A DNA stretch of 64,000 nt from Trema orientale (taxonomy: Eukaryota > Streptophyta > Magnoliopsida > Rosales > Cannabaceae): positions 188,952 through 252,951 of the forward strand of contig JXTC01000326.1 of the NCBI GenBank assembly GCA_002914845.1, written 5' to 3'. Shown here in pieces: positions 11,596 to 22,309 of the stretch. Below the pieces are notes generated by a model. The model was not told the origin of the DNA and made no database searches. It worked only from the letters and a program-made list of their open reading frames with translations. Each line of letters opens with the position of its first letter. Within the stretch, counting starts at the first letter, position 1. The translations under genes were made by a program, and so were the position numbers.

Positions 11596-12132
11596 TCACG
11601 GGTCGAGGTTGTCATCAATAGCTTCATTACTAGCAAGCTTTGGATCAGCCACCAGGACTTGGTTAAGTCCTTTGCTTTTTGAGGCTATTTTTATAGCTTT
11701 GTTGTAATTGTCACGCGCCTCATATTGACTTCCTCGCACAAGTCCAGTACCTTTCGGAGTCGGAAACTTTATAGTTAAATGGTAGATAGATGTAACTGCT
11801 TTTAGATTTTTCAAAGTAGGTCGCCCAATCACTGCGTTGAATGCAGACGGGCAATCAACGACTAAAAATTCTGTAATAACTGTTGAGATAAGGGGCTCAT
11901 CACCAACTGTAATCGGGAGTGAAATTGCACTTCGTGGGATGAGAAGGTCTCCTGTAAACCTATAGAGTAGAGTGACGACTGGTCTCAGGAGGTCTTCATT
12001 CAGTCTCATCTTCTTGTACGTGTCTAGATATAAGATGTCTGTAGCACTGCCATTGTCGACAAGCATTCTATAGAGGTTGCTATTCCCTACTTTAGCTTTG
12101 ATCATAAGGGTATCATTATGAAGGTGGTGCAC
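11596..12132 (-). pseudogene. Gypsy retropepsin-like protease domain
   Basis: A 178-residue open frame with the retroelement aspartic protease pattern: the active-site region reads MLVDNGSATDILYLD (Asn where DTGS/DSGS elements have Ser or Thr). Further on are FNAVIGRPTLKNLKAVTS and HLTIKFPTPKGTG, typical of plant gypsy proteases after gag. It lies downstream of gag on the same strand. The frame ends at a stop before any RT sequence. It may have been functional as the last part of a gag-pro protein, but the upstream gag is broken. Confidence 0.8.
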
Positions 12133-12307
12133 AAGTCGTGCATCCCCTTCAGTAAAAGTGATGTCATCACATTCTCTTACAAATCTCCTGGTTGGCCTTT
12201 CACTAAGATGGTGAATGTTAGTAAAGAGGCCGGTCTTGACTTCTTTGACATATATATTCTGAGCTCTTTTAGACTCACCACTGATGTGTAAGCCACCAAA
12301 AATAGTC

Positions 12308-14158
12308 CTAATGTCGTATACAATGTCTTCTACTTAAGTCTTCGACTTCAAATTTGAGCGCAAAGCATCGGTTGGTGTCGTGCACAATCTCTTTGTGGAA
12401 TTGACAATATTTCTTTGGGTCTCTCCTCGATGCTTCTATCTTGATAGGAGGCGGTGTCCTGTAGTTGAGTTTTTTTTGATACTGCATACACATGCTCCAA
12501 GGATACAGTCAACTCGGTGAAGTTGTTGTAATGTGGAATTGACGATCTATCATTATTACATGACTTCTTGGGAGAAGATTCACATTCGTTGTTATTCTTT
12601 CTCTTGCGGTCATCGCTTTTTGAGTCATTATTCACAGGTTGTTGTGCGCTCGAATTTTTTGCAGAGTTGTCATCTTTGGTCTTGTGCAGTGCTTCCCTCG
12701 AACTTTCCACTCTCATATGTTCATTAGCTCTTCTATAGAATTCTGTCATAGTTTTGCAATCTCGCCTTTGGAGTTCTTCCCAGAATGGGATTTAATCTTA
12801 CACTCCTGCAGTCATATATGCGAGCACGGCCTCATCTGGTGCATGACGGACATGCGCAAGTTTTATATTGAATCTGGAGAGGTAAGACTTAAGGGTCTCA
12901 TTAGCTCCTTGCCTAACGCTGGATAGGTGAGCTAATAACAGGTCGAATTATTTGGTAGACTGATAATGCCTAAGGAATGCGGTGCTGAATTGAGGCCACG
13001 TAGTGATGGAGCCGACTTCGAGAGATCTGAACCATCTTTTGGCACCCTTAGTGAAAGTTACTACAAAGCAACGACATTTAGCAAGATCTGAGACCTGATG
13101 GAGTTCCATTAGGTCATTGAAGTGGTCTAGATATTCTTGCGGGTCACTTCTTCCTTCATAAGGTGTCATTATTGGCGTTTTAAAGTTGGGTAGTAACGCC
13201 GCTTCCCGTATATCTCGATTGAAAGGAGAATCACGGTATCCTACATTGAGTTCATCTTCTGTGCCTTTAGCGCCTCGAGTGCATCCTTTAGATCATTCAT
13301 TTTTATCCCTCCCACACGTTGCCTATTAGGACTGGAGACAAAAGTGACTGAATGAGTAGGCGATCGATTTCTCCATGGTTGTCATTCACAGAGTCGGTGG
13401 TTAGCATTCCTTTGCTCATTGTACTGTAATACCGATCTTGGTTGTGAGTTGTGATAATCAGTCTCCCACTGTTCATGCATGCGACTTTCCTCACACTGCT
13501 CGTTGATGTGGTTTCTGAGATCATTTTGACCTCCGAGTCTATTGAAGACATTACTTTGTTGTTCAGCTTGATCATTGTCTTTGCGGCGTTGTAATCTGTC
13601 TCGTAAATCTTGACTGCGTGGCAACCTATTTCTGAGATCTTCATTTTGCACATCTTGAAATCGCATGCAAGGTGCACTTACGCCAGTACGAGTGTTGTCT
13701 TGTTGTGTGCTGCCAGTTCCGGACCTTCTGGGGAGAGATCTCCTCTGTTGGTTGCGTACAAATCGACCACGTGCAATTCTCTTAATAGGAATTATACCTT
13801 CAGGAATAGGTACTTGTTGAGCAGTAGTGATTCTTTGCAGCAAGATGTTTAGGGTATCTTGGAGATTATCCAAAGCAGTGGTGATTTGTTCGTTGTTGAG
13901 CACTTGACTTCCGGCGGTTTCGGCTGCATTCGAGCTGATAAGTCCTGTGTTTGGAGTCATCTGGTTATTGCGTGTACCAAGAGGAGCCAATGGATCCGTC
14001 GATGGATTAACAGTGGCAGGAAAGGTCATTTGGTCTCTTTGTTGTGCATTGCTAGCAGTCGGAGCAGTTCTCTGGTTACGTACCTGTGTAGTGGCTGCAG
14101 AGGCAGTAGCAGCCTCGCGGGAAGCTCTTTGGGAATTGGTAGTTGTTCGATTTGCCAT
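12308..14158 (-). pseudogene. Degenerate gypsy gag
   Basis: The N-terminal part (13382-14158) opens at ATG with a low-complexity Ala/Thr/Gln-rich start (MANRTTTNSQRASREAATAS), then an Arg/Gln-rich region. The retrotrans_gag domain is at 12948-13200 (PYEGRSDPQEYLDHF, then KGAKRWFRSLEVGSIT and FLRHYQS). A lysine-rich linker (12500-12750) and a zinc-knuckle-like YCQFHKEIVHDTNRCF (about 12380-12425) follow. Stops and frame changes separate these parts, including one straight after FLRHYQSTK and others near 12790, so no full gag can be made. Identification rests on the gag motif and the position behind the 5' LTR. Confidence 0.8.
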
Positions 14159-14189
14159 GGTGGATTCAGATGAGGGTTTGCTGGAATAG

Positions 14190-14208
14190 CTCTCCTTCTA
14201 GCGCCAAA
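14190..14208 (-). other. Putative primer-binding site of the gypsy element
   Basis: On the - strand TTTGGCGCTAGAAGGAGAG follows the 5' LTR end (CCGTCAACA) immediately. Its position and TGGCGC start are as expected for a tRNA primer site. The primer tRNA was not determined. Confidence 0.55.
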
Positions 14209-15099
14209 TGTTGACGGAGGTTTTGTCAACAAAAATTATGACCAAATTTGCAAGCAGAATCAGACCAAATTACCTGGGATGATTGCTTAAAAAAGAAAAT
14301 AAAAAAGAGAAGAGAAGACGAATTTAATAGTGGTTCAGCCCAAAAAAGATGGCCTACGTCCACTGTAGTTCATTATTGAGGAGTGTTTACAAAGTGAGAG
14401 CATATCTTTTCTTAGTCTCCCTCTATGATGTGACTGAGGACTCTTATTTATAGAAGGAGAGTCCTAGTCACTTACAACTGTATGTACCGCATCATGTGAC
14501 ATAATTATCTTAAAAATAATAAGATAAATACAATTATTATTTAATAATCTAAATTTGAAATAATTATCTAAATTTGAATTAATTATCTTAATTCAAATGA
14601 TAATTATTTTAATATTGGTTGAAATATCCATATCCAAAGAATCAGTTGAGATCGCATGCGTTTTCGTATCAGTATTTTGAATATTCCCTTACTAATTACT
14701 TTTATTCGTGAACAAACCAAAAATGAGCTTGGAACTTGTTAGCTGAAGAAAAAAAGTCCCACAAATTGTCACATGACTAGAGAAAATGAGCTTGTAAATT
14801 GTCATCTGGCTGGAGTAAGTGAGCTTGCAAAATATAAGCAGAATGAAATAGGTGAGCTCACAAAATATGAGCAGAAGTAAAATGAGTTCACATATTGTAA
14901 GCAGAAATAAGGTGTGAGCTTACAAAATATAAGCAGAATGAAATAAGTGAGCTCACAAAATGTGAGCAGAAGTAAAATGAGCTCACATATTGCAAGCAGA
15001 AATAAGTAAGCTCACAAATCATAAGTAGAACTTATCAAACTGCATGCACTCAATTCTTGCTTACACTTTCTTATGATGACTAATTTTTTGCACACAACA
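14209..15099 (-). repeat. 5' LTR of the gypsy element
   Basis: Partner of 9100-9985. It begins (as read on +) TGTTGACGGAGG and ends GCACACAACA. It has the same internal GAGCTCACA array at about 14815-15020 and a TATA-like TATTTATAGA (about 14442) that could be the core promoter on either strand. Confidence 0.9.
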
Positions 15100-15235
15100 A
15101 ATAGAAAAACTGAATTGTTGAAACAAATACACATTCTAAAAGATTATTTGAATGGAAAAACTGAATTGTTGAAACAAACACACATTCAAATGGATTTTCT
15201 ATTCCAATGGAATAGAATGGTTGAAATAAACGGGG
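15100..15235. mobile_element. Right half of the interrupted foldback/MITE-like element
   Basis: Contains an internal doublet (GAAAAACTGAATTGTTGAAACAAA-type unit at about 15104 and 15156) and ATTTGAATGG/ATTCAAATGG motifs shared with 8930-9100. It ends in AATAAACGGGGCC, roughly the inverse of the left end GGGCCTCGTTTG. Confidence 0.5.
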
Positions 15236-16736
15236 CCATGTGTTTTAACAACTTTAAGATGACCCCCATTTGAGATGATGTGATTCCTGAGGAGATTACA
15301 TTAGTAAGTGTTAAATGTGTACCAAACATAAGGATATATTGACATTTCCATTCCTACCAAAGAATTACTGCATACCAAACAGCCCATTAGAGATGGACTT
15401 GTGGCCTCCACCTGCTCCTCTTGATCAAGCACAGACACATCCAGCCTTAAATTCCAACAAACCCGGCCTAGATAGAAGAGGTTTCCACTCCCACCTATTC
15501 AGCTATGGAGCACTAAAGCTTACAACCGTCACCTTCCCTCTTTGAGTTCTATTAGAATGCCAGGGCGTGGAGGCAAGCTAAGAAAAAGCATTTATTAGAC
15601 CGACATTACATCACCATTACCTTCTTCACCAAAAGAGTTCATTCCTTGACTTGAGTCCCGAGGAGCTCCTTTCCTTTGAGCATTAAATTGACCCGTAGAA
15701 AGTCAACATGACCAAAATAAAAATAAAATAAAAAAGACATCTTTAAGGGTAGAAAAATCTGACAACTCAAAATTCAAAGACAAAATTGAGACAAACCTTA
15801 TTTTTATTTCCTGAAAAATAACTAAAATCTCATTTTAGTTCATAATTTTCAAAATGTCCTAGATTTGGTTTTTTTTTTTCATTCAATTTGGTCCTTACTA
15901 AGCTTTCAAATATCACATTCTGTTACACTAAATTACCTCCCCCCCCCCCCCCCCCCCCCCACCCCCCCCCTCCCCCCCCCCCCCCCAATTTTAACTTTCG
16001 ATATTGGTCTTAATTTGAACAACTATGTTATAATCCAAGGACCAAAATAGAGACCAAGGGTTAAATATTCCAAATAATGTTATGTGATATTTGAAAGCTG
16101 AGGACCAAATTGATGCCTAAAAAAAAATGTTCAGAACCAAGAACTTTATTTCGGTTAGCAGTCCTGAAATGAGAACAGGTTATTAACCCCTTTTTTTTTC
16201 ACGTATTTTCAGTTTACTGCCGTTTCATAGGAGACTGTTGTTCTTCCCATCAATGTCGTTTTGAACGTTATTGTCGTTTTCCATTATTTCCCCTCTGGTA
16301 TATTTGTTTCCTCCCACCTCCTTTCCTTCTTGGGATTTGTAAAGAGCCAGGCTTGAATCTGTAAACTTGAGGTTTCGACTTTGAACGCAAAGATCATAAA
16401 GCTCTGTTTAGGCATGTTTTCCAGCGGTTGATGAGAGGGAAAATGATAAAGGGGCATGTCTTTTGGTGGAATGAACAAATTTTCGTAGTACTTTTTCTAT
16501 TGATCTCGAATTGTTTCCAAAAATGAAAAATAAAAGAAATCTTCAGGAAGGCTATCAGTTCATGTACCTTTAAAAACTTAGACACCCCCAACCCAAAAAA
16601 AAAAAAAAAATGAATACACGAAAAAGAGTAAGAAGAAGGGAGGTTGCCATCTGAAAAACTCAATTCTCGCTTTATTTTTTCAGTATCTTGCAAGTGTTTC
16701 TGTAATGTATATGCGCTCAATGGACGTATAACTAGA
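15236..16736. other. Gene-free spacer with a poly-C inverted repeat
   Basis: No gene was recognised. An interrupted C run occupies 15939-15986 (22, 9 and 15 Cs). It is framed by an inverted repeat: TTTGGTCCTTACTAAGCTTT-like sequence at about 15889-15916 and its complement (TGTGATATTTGAAAGCTGAG) at about 16083-16112. The remainder is AT-rich sequence plus the 3' flank of the erlin gene. Confidence 0.6.
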
Positions 16737-19700
16737 TCAAGCAACTTTTAAGTCACGATCTCTCGACACTTCTCGTAGATAGTTCCCAAGCAACTGCTGA
16801 TCCAATATCATATTGGGCACCTGCAGAGCGAAGCTGCTCAGTTAAGCTTTGCGCAGAAGCAAAAACAGAGAGAGAGAGAGAGAGTTAAAAACCTTTTCTC
16901 CAAAGAAAATTTTGGTATTATTGGCAATGGCTTCGATAAATCTAAGCTGGAGAAACTGTGGTGTGAGCTTCAACTTGTTTGCTTCAGCTTCTTTGGTTAC
17001 TCTGCGATTAAGATGAGTAATACCATCAAGTATTGTACATCATACAAATTCACAATCAGAGTCTCTCACCTTAGAACAAGAATGAAAACCTCACCGGTAA
17101 AAGTCGGCATCCGCGAGACTCTTTTCCCGAGCCAGATACATCTGGTTCTCAATTTCCTGCTGTTTCCGAGCACTTTCCTTTTCCATTAACTTTTGTTCCA
17201 TGAGAATCTTACTGACACCGGCATTCTTCTCAGCTTCGCTAATAGCCAACTTCTTCTTAGTCTCCGACTCTTTCTCAACCACTCTCTGTTTCTCAATAGC
17301 AATCAAAACCTAAAAAAATCAAATCCAAAATGGTTCAATTATGATTCAGACCGCGAAAGTATACTTGAAGACTATCACTTAAGCAATAACTCTTAACAAA
17401 AATGTTTTACATTTGGGCTCATGATATAAATGGAGAGTCCCATGAGACCTAAGCTCACTACTCTAATTGAGGACCGCATTGATCCAAAGGTTGCTTCAAA
17501 ATCCAAGTATTCAGAATATTGACACAATATGAAAGGAATGGTAAATAGAATTTGCATATAACATTCTTCATTTGATTTAAAAGAAATATACCTTAGTGCG
17601 TTCCTCCTCCATCTGTTCAAAGTTCCGTCTTATACTATCTGGGATAGTTGGTTTTGTGACACGAACACTAATTATTTCAATTCCCGGAGCATAACGTGTG
17701 CAATCAACCTGAAGAGCATCTTTCATCTTTTCATCAATCTGGCAAGTGGCAACATTGAGTGTGTACTTGTCAGTTTAAATCTTTTTAATATAATGATTTT
17801 GAACAATTGAAAGGAAATCTTGATATCAAACAAAATTGTAAAACAAATGAGCTCAATGAAACATGATGCTCCCAATTACATAAAAATCCTCGATTACCAA
17901 TAGAAAACAAAAGGAAAAAAATAAATATTTGAGCTGCTACTAAGAATATTCTGCCATGAGAAAACTGCATCTATTGAAAATTGAAATCAACTGCCCAGAG
18001 TAACACCTTAGAACTTATAAAAATGTTTGACTAAGTACTTTTCCTTGCCTGATCAAATACATCAATGTACACTTCTTGCAGAGAATGGGAGCTGCAGAAC
18101 TGATTGATCTCGTGATGAATCTTGTCATATATCCATGTGTTGTCATAATGCACTCCATAGTTTAAAAGAGTGTCATATACATGGTCCTTATGAAGCCGGT
18201 TAACAACCTGAAAGAAGCATTCCAGCCGGTGCTTAAGATGAAAATGTTTAACTCTAGGCTTCGTCATAAATAAAGAAAAATGCCTCATCACCGTACCTCT
18301 ATCTTCTCGAAATTTATCATCACACCTCCTTTAGTACCACATGGAATATCCCTCACCTGGAATTTTGACATAGAGATAAAGATTCAACCACTAAACCGAA
18401 AAATTACGATTCTGTGTGTTTGATGAGTTGAGAAACCAAACGTTACCTGATCTGTCTGAATGGTTACCTGAACAGGCTCATACCGGGTAATCAAAGGCAT
18501 CTTGAAATGAAAACCTGAAGATACAGCATAAGCACAAATATTGAAAGAAAAATCCACATGCAAGCTCAGGATAAGTGAGAACAGGACCTGGGTCTGTAAT
18601 TGCCTTCAGAAGGGCACCTCCTCTCCAATATGCCCCAACATGACCTTCCGGGACTTGGTGCAAAATGGAAATGCTATTATTAACCGTTGATGTTGATGAA
18701 AGTACCAACTGTAATCATCAAACTATCAAGTTAAGATATTTCTAGATTGTCAACCTATCTATAATCTTATGCCAAACTATGGAAAACCCATCTCATAAAA
18801 GAGAACCAAGCTACCAACCTCGGTTGACAGGGGGAAAAAAACGGTCACTAATTAATTCCTTAATTTGGATAGCGATGTTGGTAAATAATTTTGCAGTACA
18901 CCAAACCAAAATCTAAGAATAAAAGAAAATAAACTCTACAACGGGATGAACGAGAAATAAAGAATATCAAAACTTCATAATCTAATCTGGAAAAAAAAAA
19001 AAACAAGGAAAAAACCAACACAGAAAAGTTTCATACGGTGATGGTGATAAAAAGAGCTGAAAGACATGCCCACATTTGATTTATAACCATCAAAATCGGA
19101 GAAAATAGTCTGCGATCGACTTCCTAAAAGAAGTGTGTTTTTCATAAGAGAATAAACTCACACTTAAATGAGACCAGTTGATGCTTAATAATATTAAGAG
19201 CAAAAACAAATACAGCATTGACGCAGAATCAACAAGTGTATATATGACCGGAATTAACTTTTTAAATAGCGCATAAAGATAAGATGGAACTAATCGCAAC
19301 AATTCCAATCTGCGCTGTAAATAAAGTAATGATCAAACATTTAATCGCAATGTAACATCAAATCAAGTAGGTTATAGATCAAAAATGCAATGAAAAACAA
19401 AAAAAAAAAAAATCAATAAAACCCTAGACCTTAATCGAAATGCAGAAAATGGAATCAGAATCAGAAACAGAAATCAGTAAAATGAACAATGAACCAGGTT
19501 GATATTTGGATAACATGAATCTACAAACCTCATTCTGTTCAATGCAGACACAAAATAAATTCAATTAATCGCATAAACATAATAGCAGAAAGCTGAATCG
19601 AATCGAGACGAAGAAAAGTAGCGAGTTGGGTGAAACAGAACAAGAATGAGAGAGAGAGAGAGAGGTTACCATGGCGAAGAGAAAGAGGAATGAGATGAAT

Positions 19701-19739
19701 ACTGTGAGAAGTGGAGAAGAGGAGTCGCCTCCGCCTGGG

Positions 19740-19770
<31 letters not shown>

Positions 19771-19816
19771 GAGGAGGAGGCCTAGGCTGTTGCAATGGGC
19801 CTTGAGGTTGATCCAT
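16737..19816 (-). CDS. ERLIN: Erlin-like SPFH/band 7 ER membrane protein
   Basis: Nine exons (19670-19816, 18588-18708, 18447-18514, 18297-18356, 18049-18207, 17592-17738, 17095-17309, 16893-17001, 16737-16820) give a 369-residue protein. Residues 1-33 are Pro/Ala-rich, with an AP repeat encoded by a GGAGCC-type microsatellite. A membrane segment lies at about 35-55 ([14 protein letters not shown]). The SPFH domain starts at about 62 ([20 protein letters not shown]) and includes [11 protein letters not shown] and [13 protein letters not shown] long Lys/Glu-rich coiled coil covers about 225-305, and a conserved tail ([20 protein letters not shown]) follows. Erlins form ring oligomers in the ER membrane and in animals assist ER-associated degradation and lipid control; the plant role is less clear. 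Intron 5 has a GC donor (CAG/GCAAGG). The next downstream GT would add 10 nt and break the frame. Reading frame and family motifs agree throughout. Confidence 0.95.
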
Positions 19817-20389
19817 TGGCGGTGGTGAATGTGGGTGTGGGTTCGATGGTAAGCTTTCGTAGTAAGCTATATGGCGGTAACACTTAACTATATATGTGTA
19901 TATTTTTTTATTTTTTTTTTTTGACGAACTATACATGTATATTATATGCTTTTGATTATTATTAATTTCTATTTTTATTGCTATTACTTTAATTAGTAAT
20001 ATGCTTTGCTTTCAAGCCGAGTACTCGGTGCACTTTCGCCCCTTGGCGACGTTTAACGTCTGTAATTACAGGAATGATTTTTTTTTTTTTTGAGCAAAGT
20101 AATTAGAGGAATGAATGACTCATCTTTTTAATTTTTTTTCGTTTTTTTGGTAGCGTTAATTTACATATTTATAACTTACATTAAACTCAATGGCTAAATT
20201 GGTGTGTGACTCGAAAATCATAAATATTTGTTACAAGTTTTATATCTGAATATTAAGTTGAGCTAAAGCTTAAAGTACAAACAAGATAGATAATCAAATG
20301 CAATATGTCAAATTTAATTTAGGATAAAAAATAAAAATCAATCATTTCGTTAGACCTTCCACTGCACGGTAACATATATATAAAATAGG

Positions 20390-20735
20390 GATAACTGAAA
20401 AATTTCTGCAATTTTAACTATATTTTTTAGTTTGTGTAAAATTATACATCTACATTTCAAATCATTGCAAATTTATATCTTTTGTGTATAAATTGGATAA
20501 TTCATGCTAACTCTTTTAAGTTATTTTCAATAGATTTTTTGTGTTAGTCAGGAAAAATAAAATATCCTTGATTCAGATTCAGTATTTAGTGAGAAATTTG
20601 TGAGCAATTTATATGTAAAAAGTACAAATTTGTAGAGATCTAAAATATTGATGTATAATTTTACACAAACCAAAAGATAGGACTAAATTTGCATAAATGC
20701 TATACTTCATAGATTTTTTGCAGATAATTCTATAA
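20390..20735. mobile_element. Foldback (MITE-like) element
   Basis: TTTGTGTAAAATTATACATC at about 20431-20450 recurs inverted as GATGTATAATTTTACACAAA at about 20650-20669. The inverted similarity extends outwards, with differences, through GCAATTTTAACTAT / ATAGGACTAAATTTGC to about 20390 and 20735. Ends and target duplication are not clear. Confidence 0.6.
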
Positions 20736-20884
20736 AATAAGATCGGATCAGATATCTAAAATTAAAAATAAATAAATACTTCTTCATTGTACTCTTAATA
20801 ATAAAACGAGAGACTTATTTAATACATATATTATAGAAAAACAATTGATAAATTTGATTCTATAGCCAAATAAACTACGTATGG

Positions 20885-20985
20885 ACAAGCCAATTAGGGC
20901 AGGTTCAATTGGTCCAAAATTTATGGGATGTGTGTGAGTGTGTGGGAGAGAAGGGATTTTGCCAGAGTAAAAGAAAGAATTAGAG
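20885..20985 (+). mobile_element. Degenerate tRNA-derived SINE fragment
   Basis: CAATTAGGGCAGGTTCAATT followed by GGTCC and GTGTGTGAGTGTGTGGGAGA resembles the clearer SINEs at 43329 and 49459 (A-box-like TAGCTCAGTTGG, then a GTGTGTG stretch). The B box is decayed (AGGGATTTTGCC). Confidence 0.5.
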
Positions 20986-20989
20986 AAAT

Positions 20990-21115
20990 TTACACCAAAT
21001 GTATTTCCATGTATAAAAGTTTAGATTTCTCAAAAAATGAGTATTTATGAAAATAAAAATGAGTATTCAAGAAAATATGCTTAAGAAAACAGGTATTTAT
21101 GAACTTTTTCAAAAA
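20990..21115 (-). repeat. Inverted copy of a dispersed repeat
   Basis: Its reverse complement (TAAATACCTG... then ACTCATTTTTTGAGAAAT) resembles sequences at about 49745-49870 and 52565-52640 that share TACTCATTTTTTGAGAAATG. Function unknown. Confidence 0.45.
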
Positions 21116-22158
21116 ACCAAAATTGTATTCAATAAAATTTCCTCGTTACCTCGAGACTGATGTCTAGAACAAAATGATATCAATATCATTAATAATTAAT
21201 TATTATTATTTGACGCATAGGTTATAATATAATTATTAAAACTAAGATTAGAGATCAAAGTGGTGATAAAAAAATATTTTAAAAAAATTATGTGTAAAAA
21301 CACACTAATAAATGAAAAGTGAACCCACATGCTAAAGATGTCAATTTTTATTCATGTACAATGTTAAATTATATTGTTCATATCTCTAAAAAGAAAATAG
21401 AAAGTACATATTTTATTCATGTATAATGCTAAATTACATTGCTCATATCTCTAAAAAGAAAAAAAAAGTATATATGAAAATTTTTATCTTAACACATCTA
21501 TAACAAAAGAAAAAACTGTGAATGAAAGATATCACTGTATTCAATTGGGTCTATGAATTAACTCATTTATAATTATTATCTAATTGGTTAATAATTATTA
21601 ATGAATAAAATAAAATTATAATTAGTTCATTTCTAAAAAAATACTACAAATTTCTGCAGTATCGTGCATCCAACCAATGATCGTAATATCGTGCTTTAGA
21701 GCGTTATATGATTACTTAATGGTCGACCATGGTAATTTGACAAATTGAATCTCGTAATGCATTGGGTCGTGGCTAGTTCCTAGTATACACCCGTGAAAGG
21801 TCAGCCTAGGTAGGATATTATAAGCTCTTTCAGTCAATGTTTCTCTTATAGCCCACCTTAGCTTTGGCGAGATATTTGGCTCTTTCAGAACTCAATATAT
21901 ACTACCTAAGCCTTCTTAACATGAATGTATACCAGTATTTGATGAGCTTTAACATCATTTCTTTAAGGTAAGTAATTTCTCTCCTAGCTAATAAGAGATC
22001 TCAGAGAAAGAATTTAGAACAATATCATATTTTTAAAATTGGTAATTTTTATTATCTGATTCACTCTGCCTTTTTATGAGGGAAGAGGGGAGATTTATAC
22101 AACAAAAGAGAGAGAACATCTCACAAATAGGCAAGAGACCGTACATCAAAAAGAAAGA

Positions 22159-22290
22159 GAATCTCCTTTTACAAAAGCTAAAAACAGAGTCTGATTAAAG
22201 GAGAAAGAATCTCTTTTTACAAAAGCTAAAAATAGACTCTGACTAAAGGAGAAAGAATCTCCTTTTAAAAAAGCTAAAAAAAGGACCAGG
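22159..22290. repeat. Three tandem ~49-bp units
   Basis: The unit GAATCTCCTTTTACAAAAGC + TAAAAACAGAGTCTGATTAAAGGAGAAA occurs three times (starting about 22159, 22207 and 22256) with a few changes; the last copy is partial. It adjoins the decayed coding block on its left side. Confidence 0.75.
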
Positions 22291-22309
22291 CTGATGTTTG
22301 GACAAGTGG

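Larger units (their letters stand above)
9100..15099 (-). mobile_element. Non-autonomous Ty3/gypsy retrotransposon (gag-protease only)
   Basis: A 6.0-kb element bounded by two similar LTRs (9100-9985 and 14209-15099) that start TGTTG and end CAACA. The coding strand is -, so the right LTR is the 5' LTR. Order along the element: 5' LTR, primer-site region, degenerate gag, zinc-knuckle-like segment, retropepsin, about 1.5 kb without pol, a polypurine tract, then the 3' LTR. No reverse transcriptase, RNase H or integrase is visible. Putative flanking duplications AATGA (9095-9099) and AATAG (15100-15104) match only partly. The gag/protease type and the opposite-strand frame near the 3' LTR suggest the Tat group; that placement is inference. 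Confidence 0.85.
19817..22100. other. AT-rich intergenic region
   Basis: Upstream flank of the erlin gene. No coding sequence was recognised. It contains a foldback element, a SINE-like fragment and one copy of a dispersed repeat, listed separately. The rest shows nothing I can name. Confidence 0.6.

Noticed and set aside
15865..16050. Frame with a poly-proline stretch
   Set aside because: It is the translation of an interrupted C run inside an inverted repeat, with no similarity or start context.
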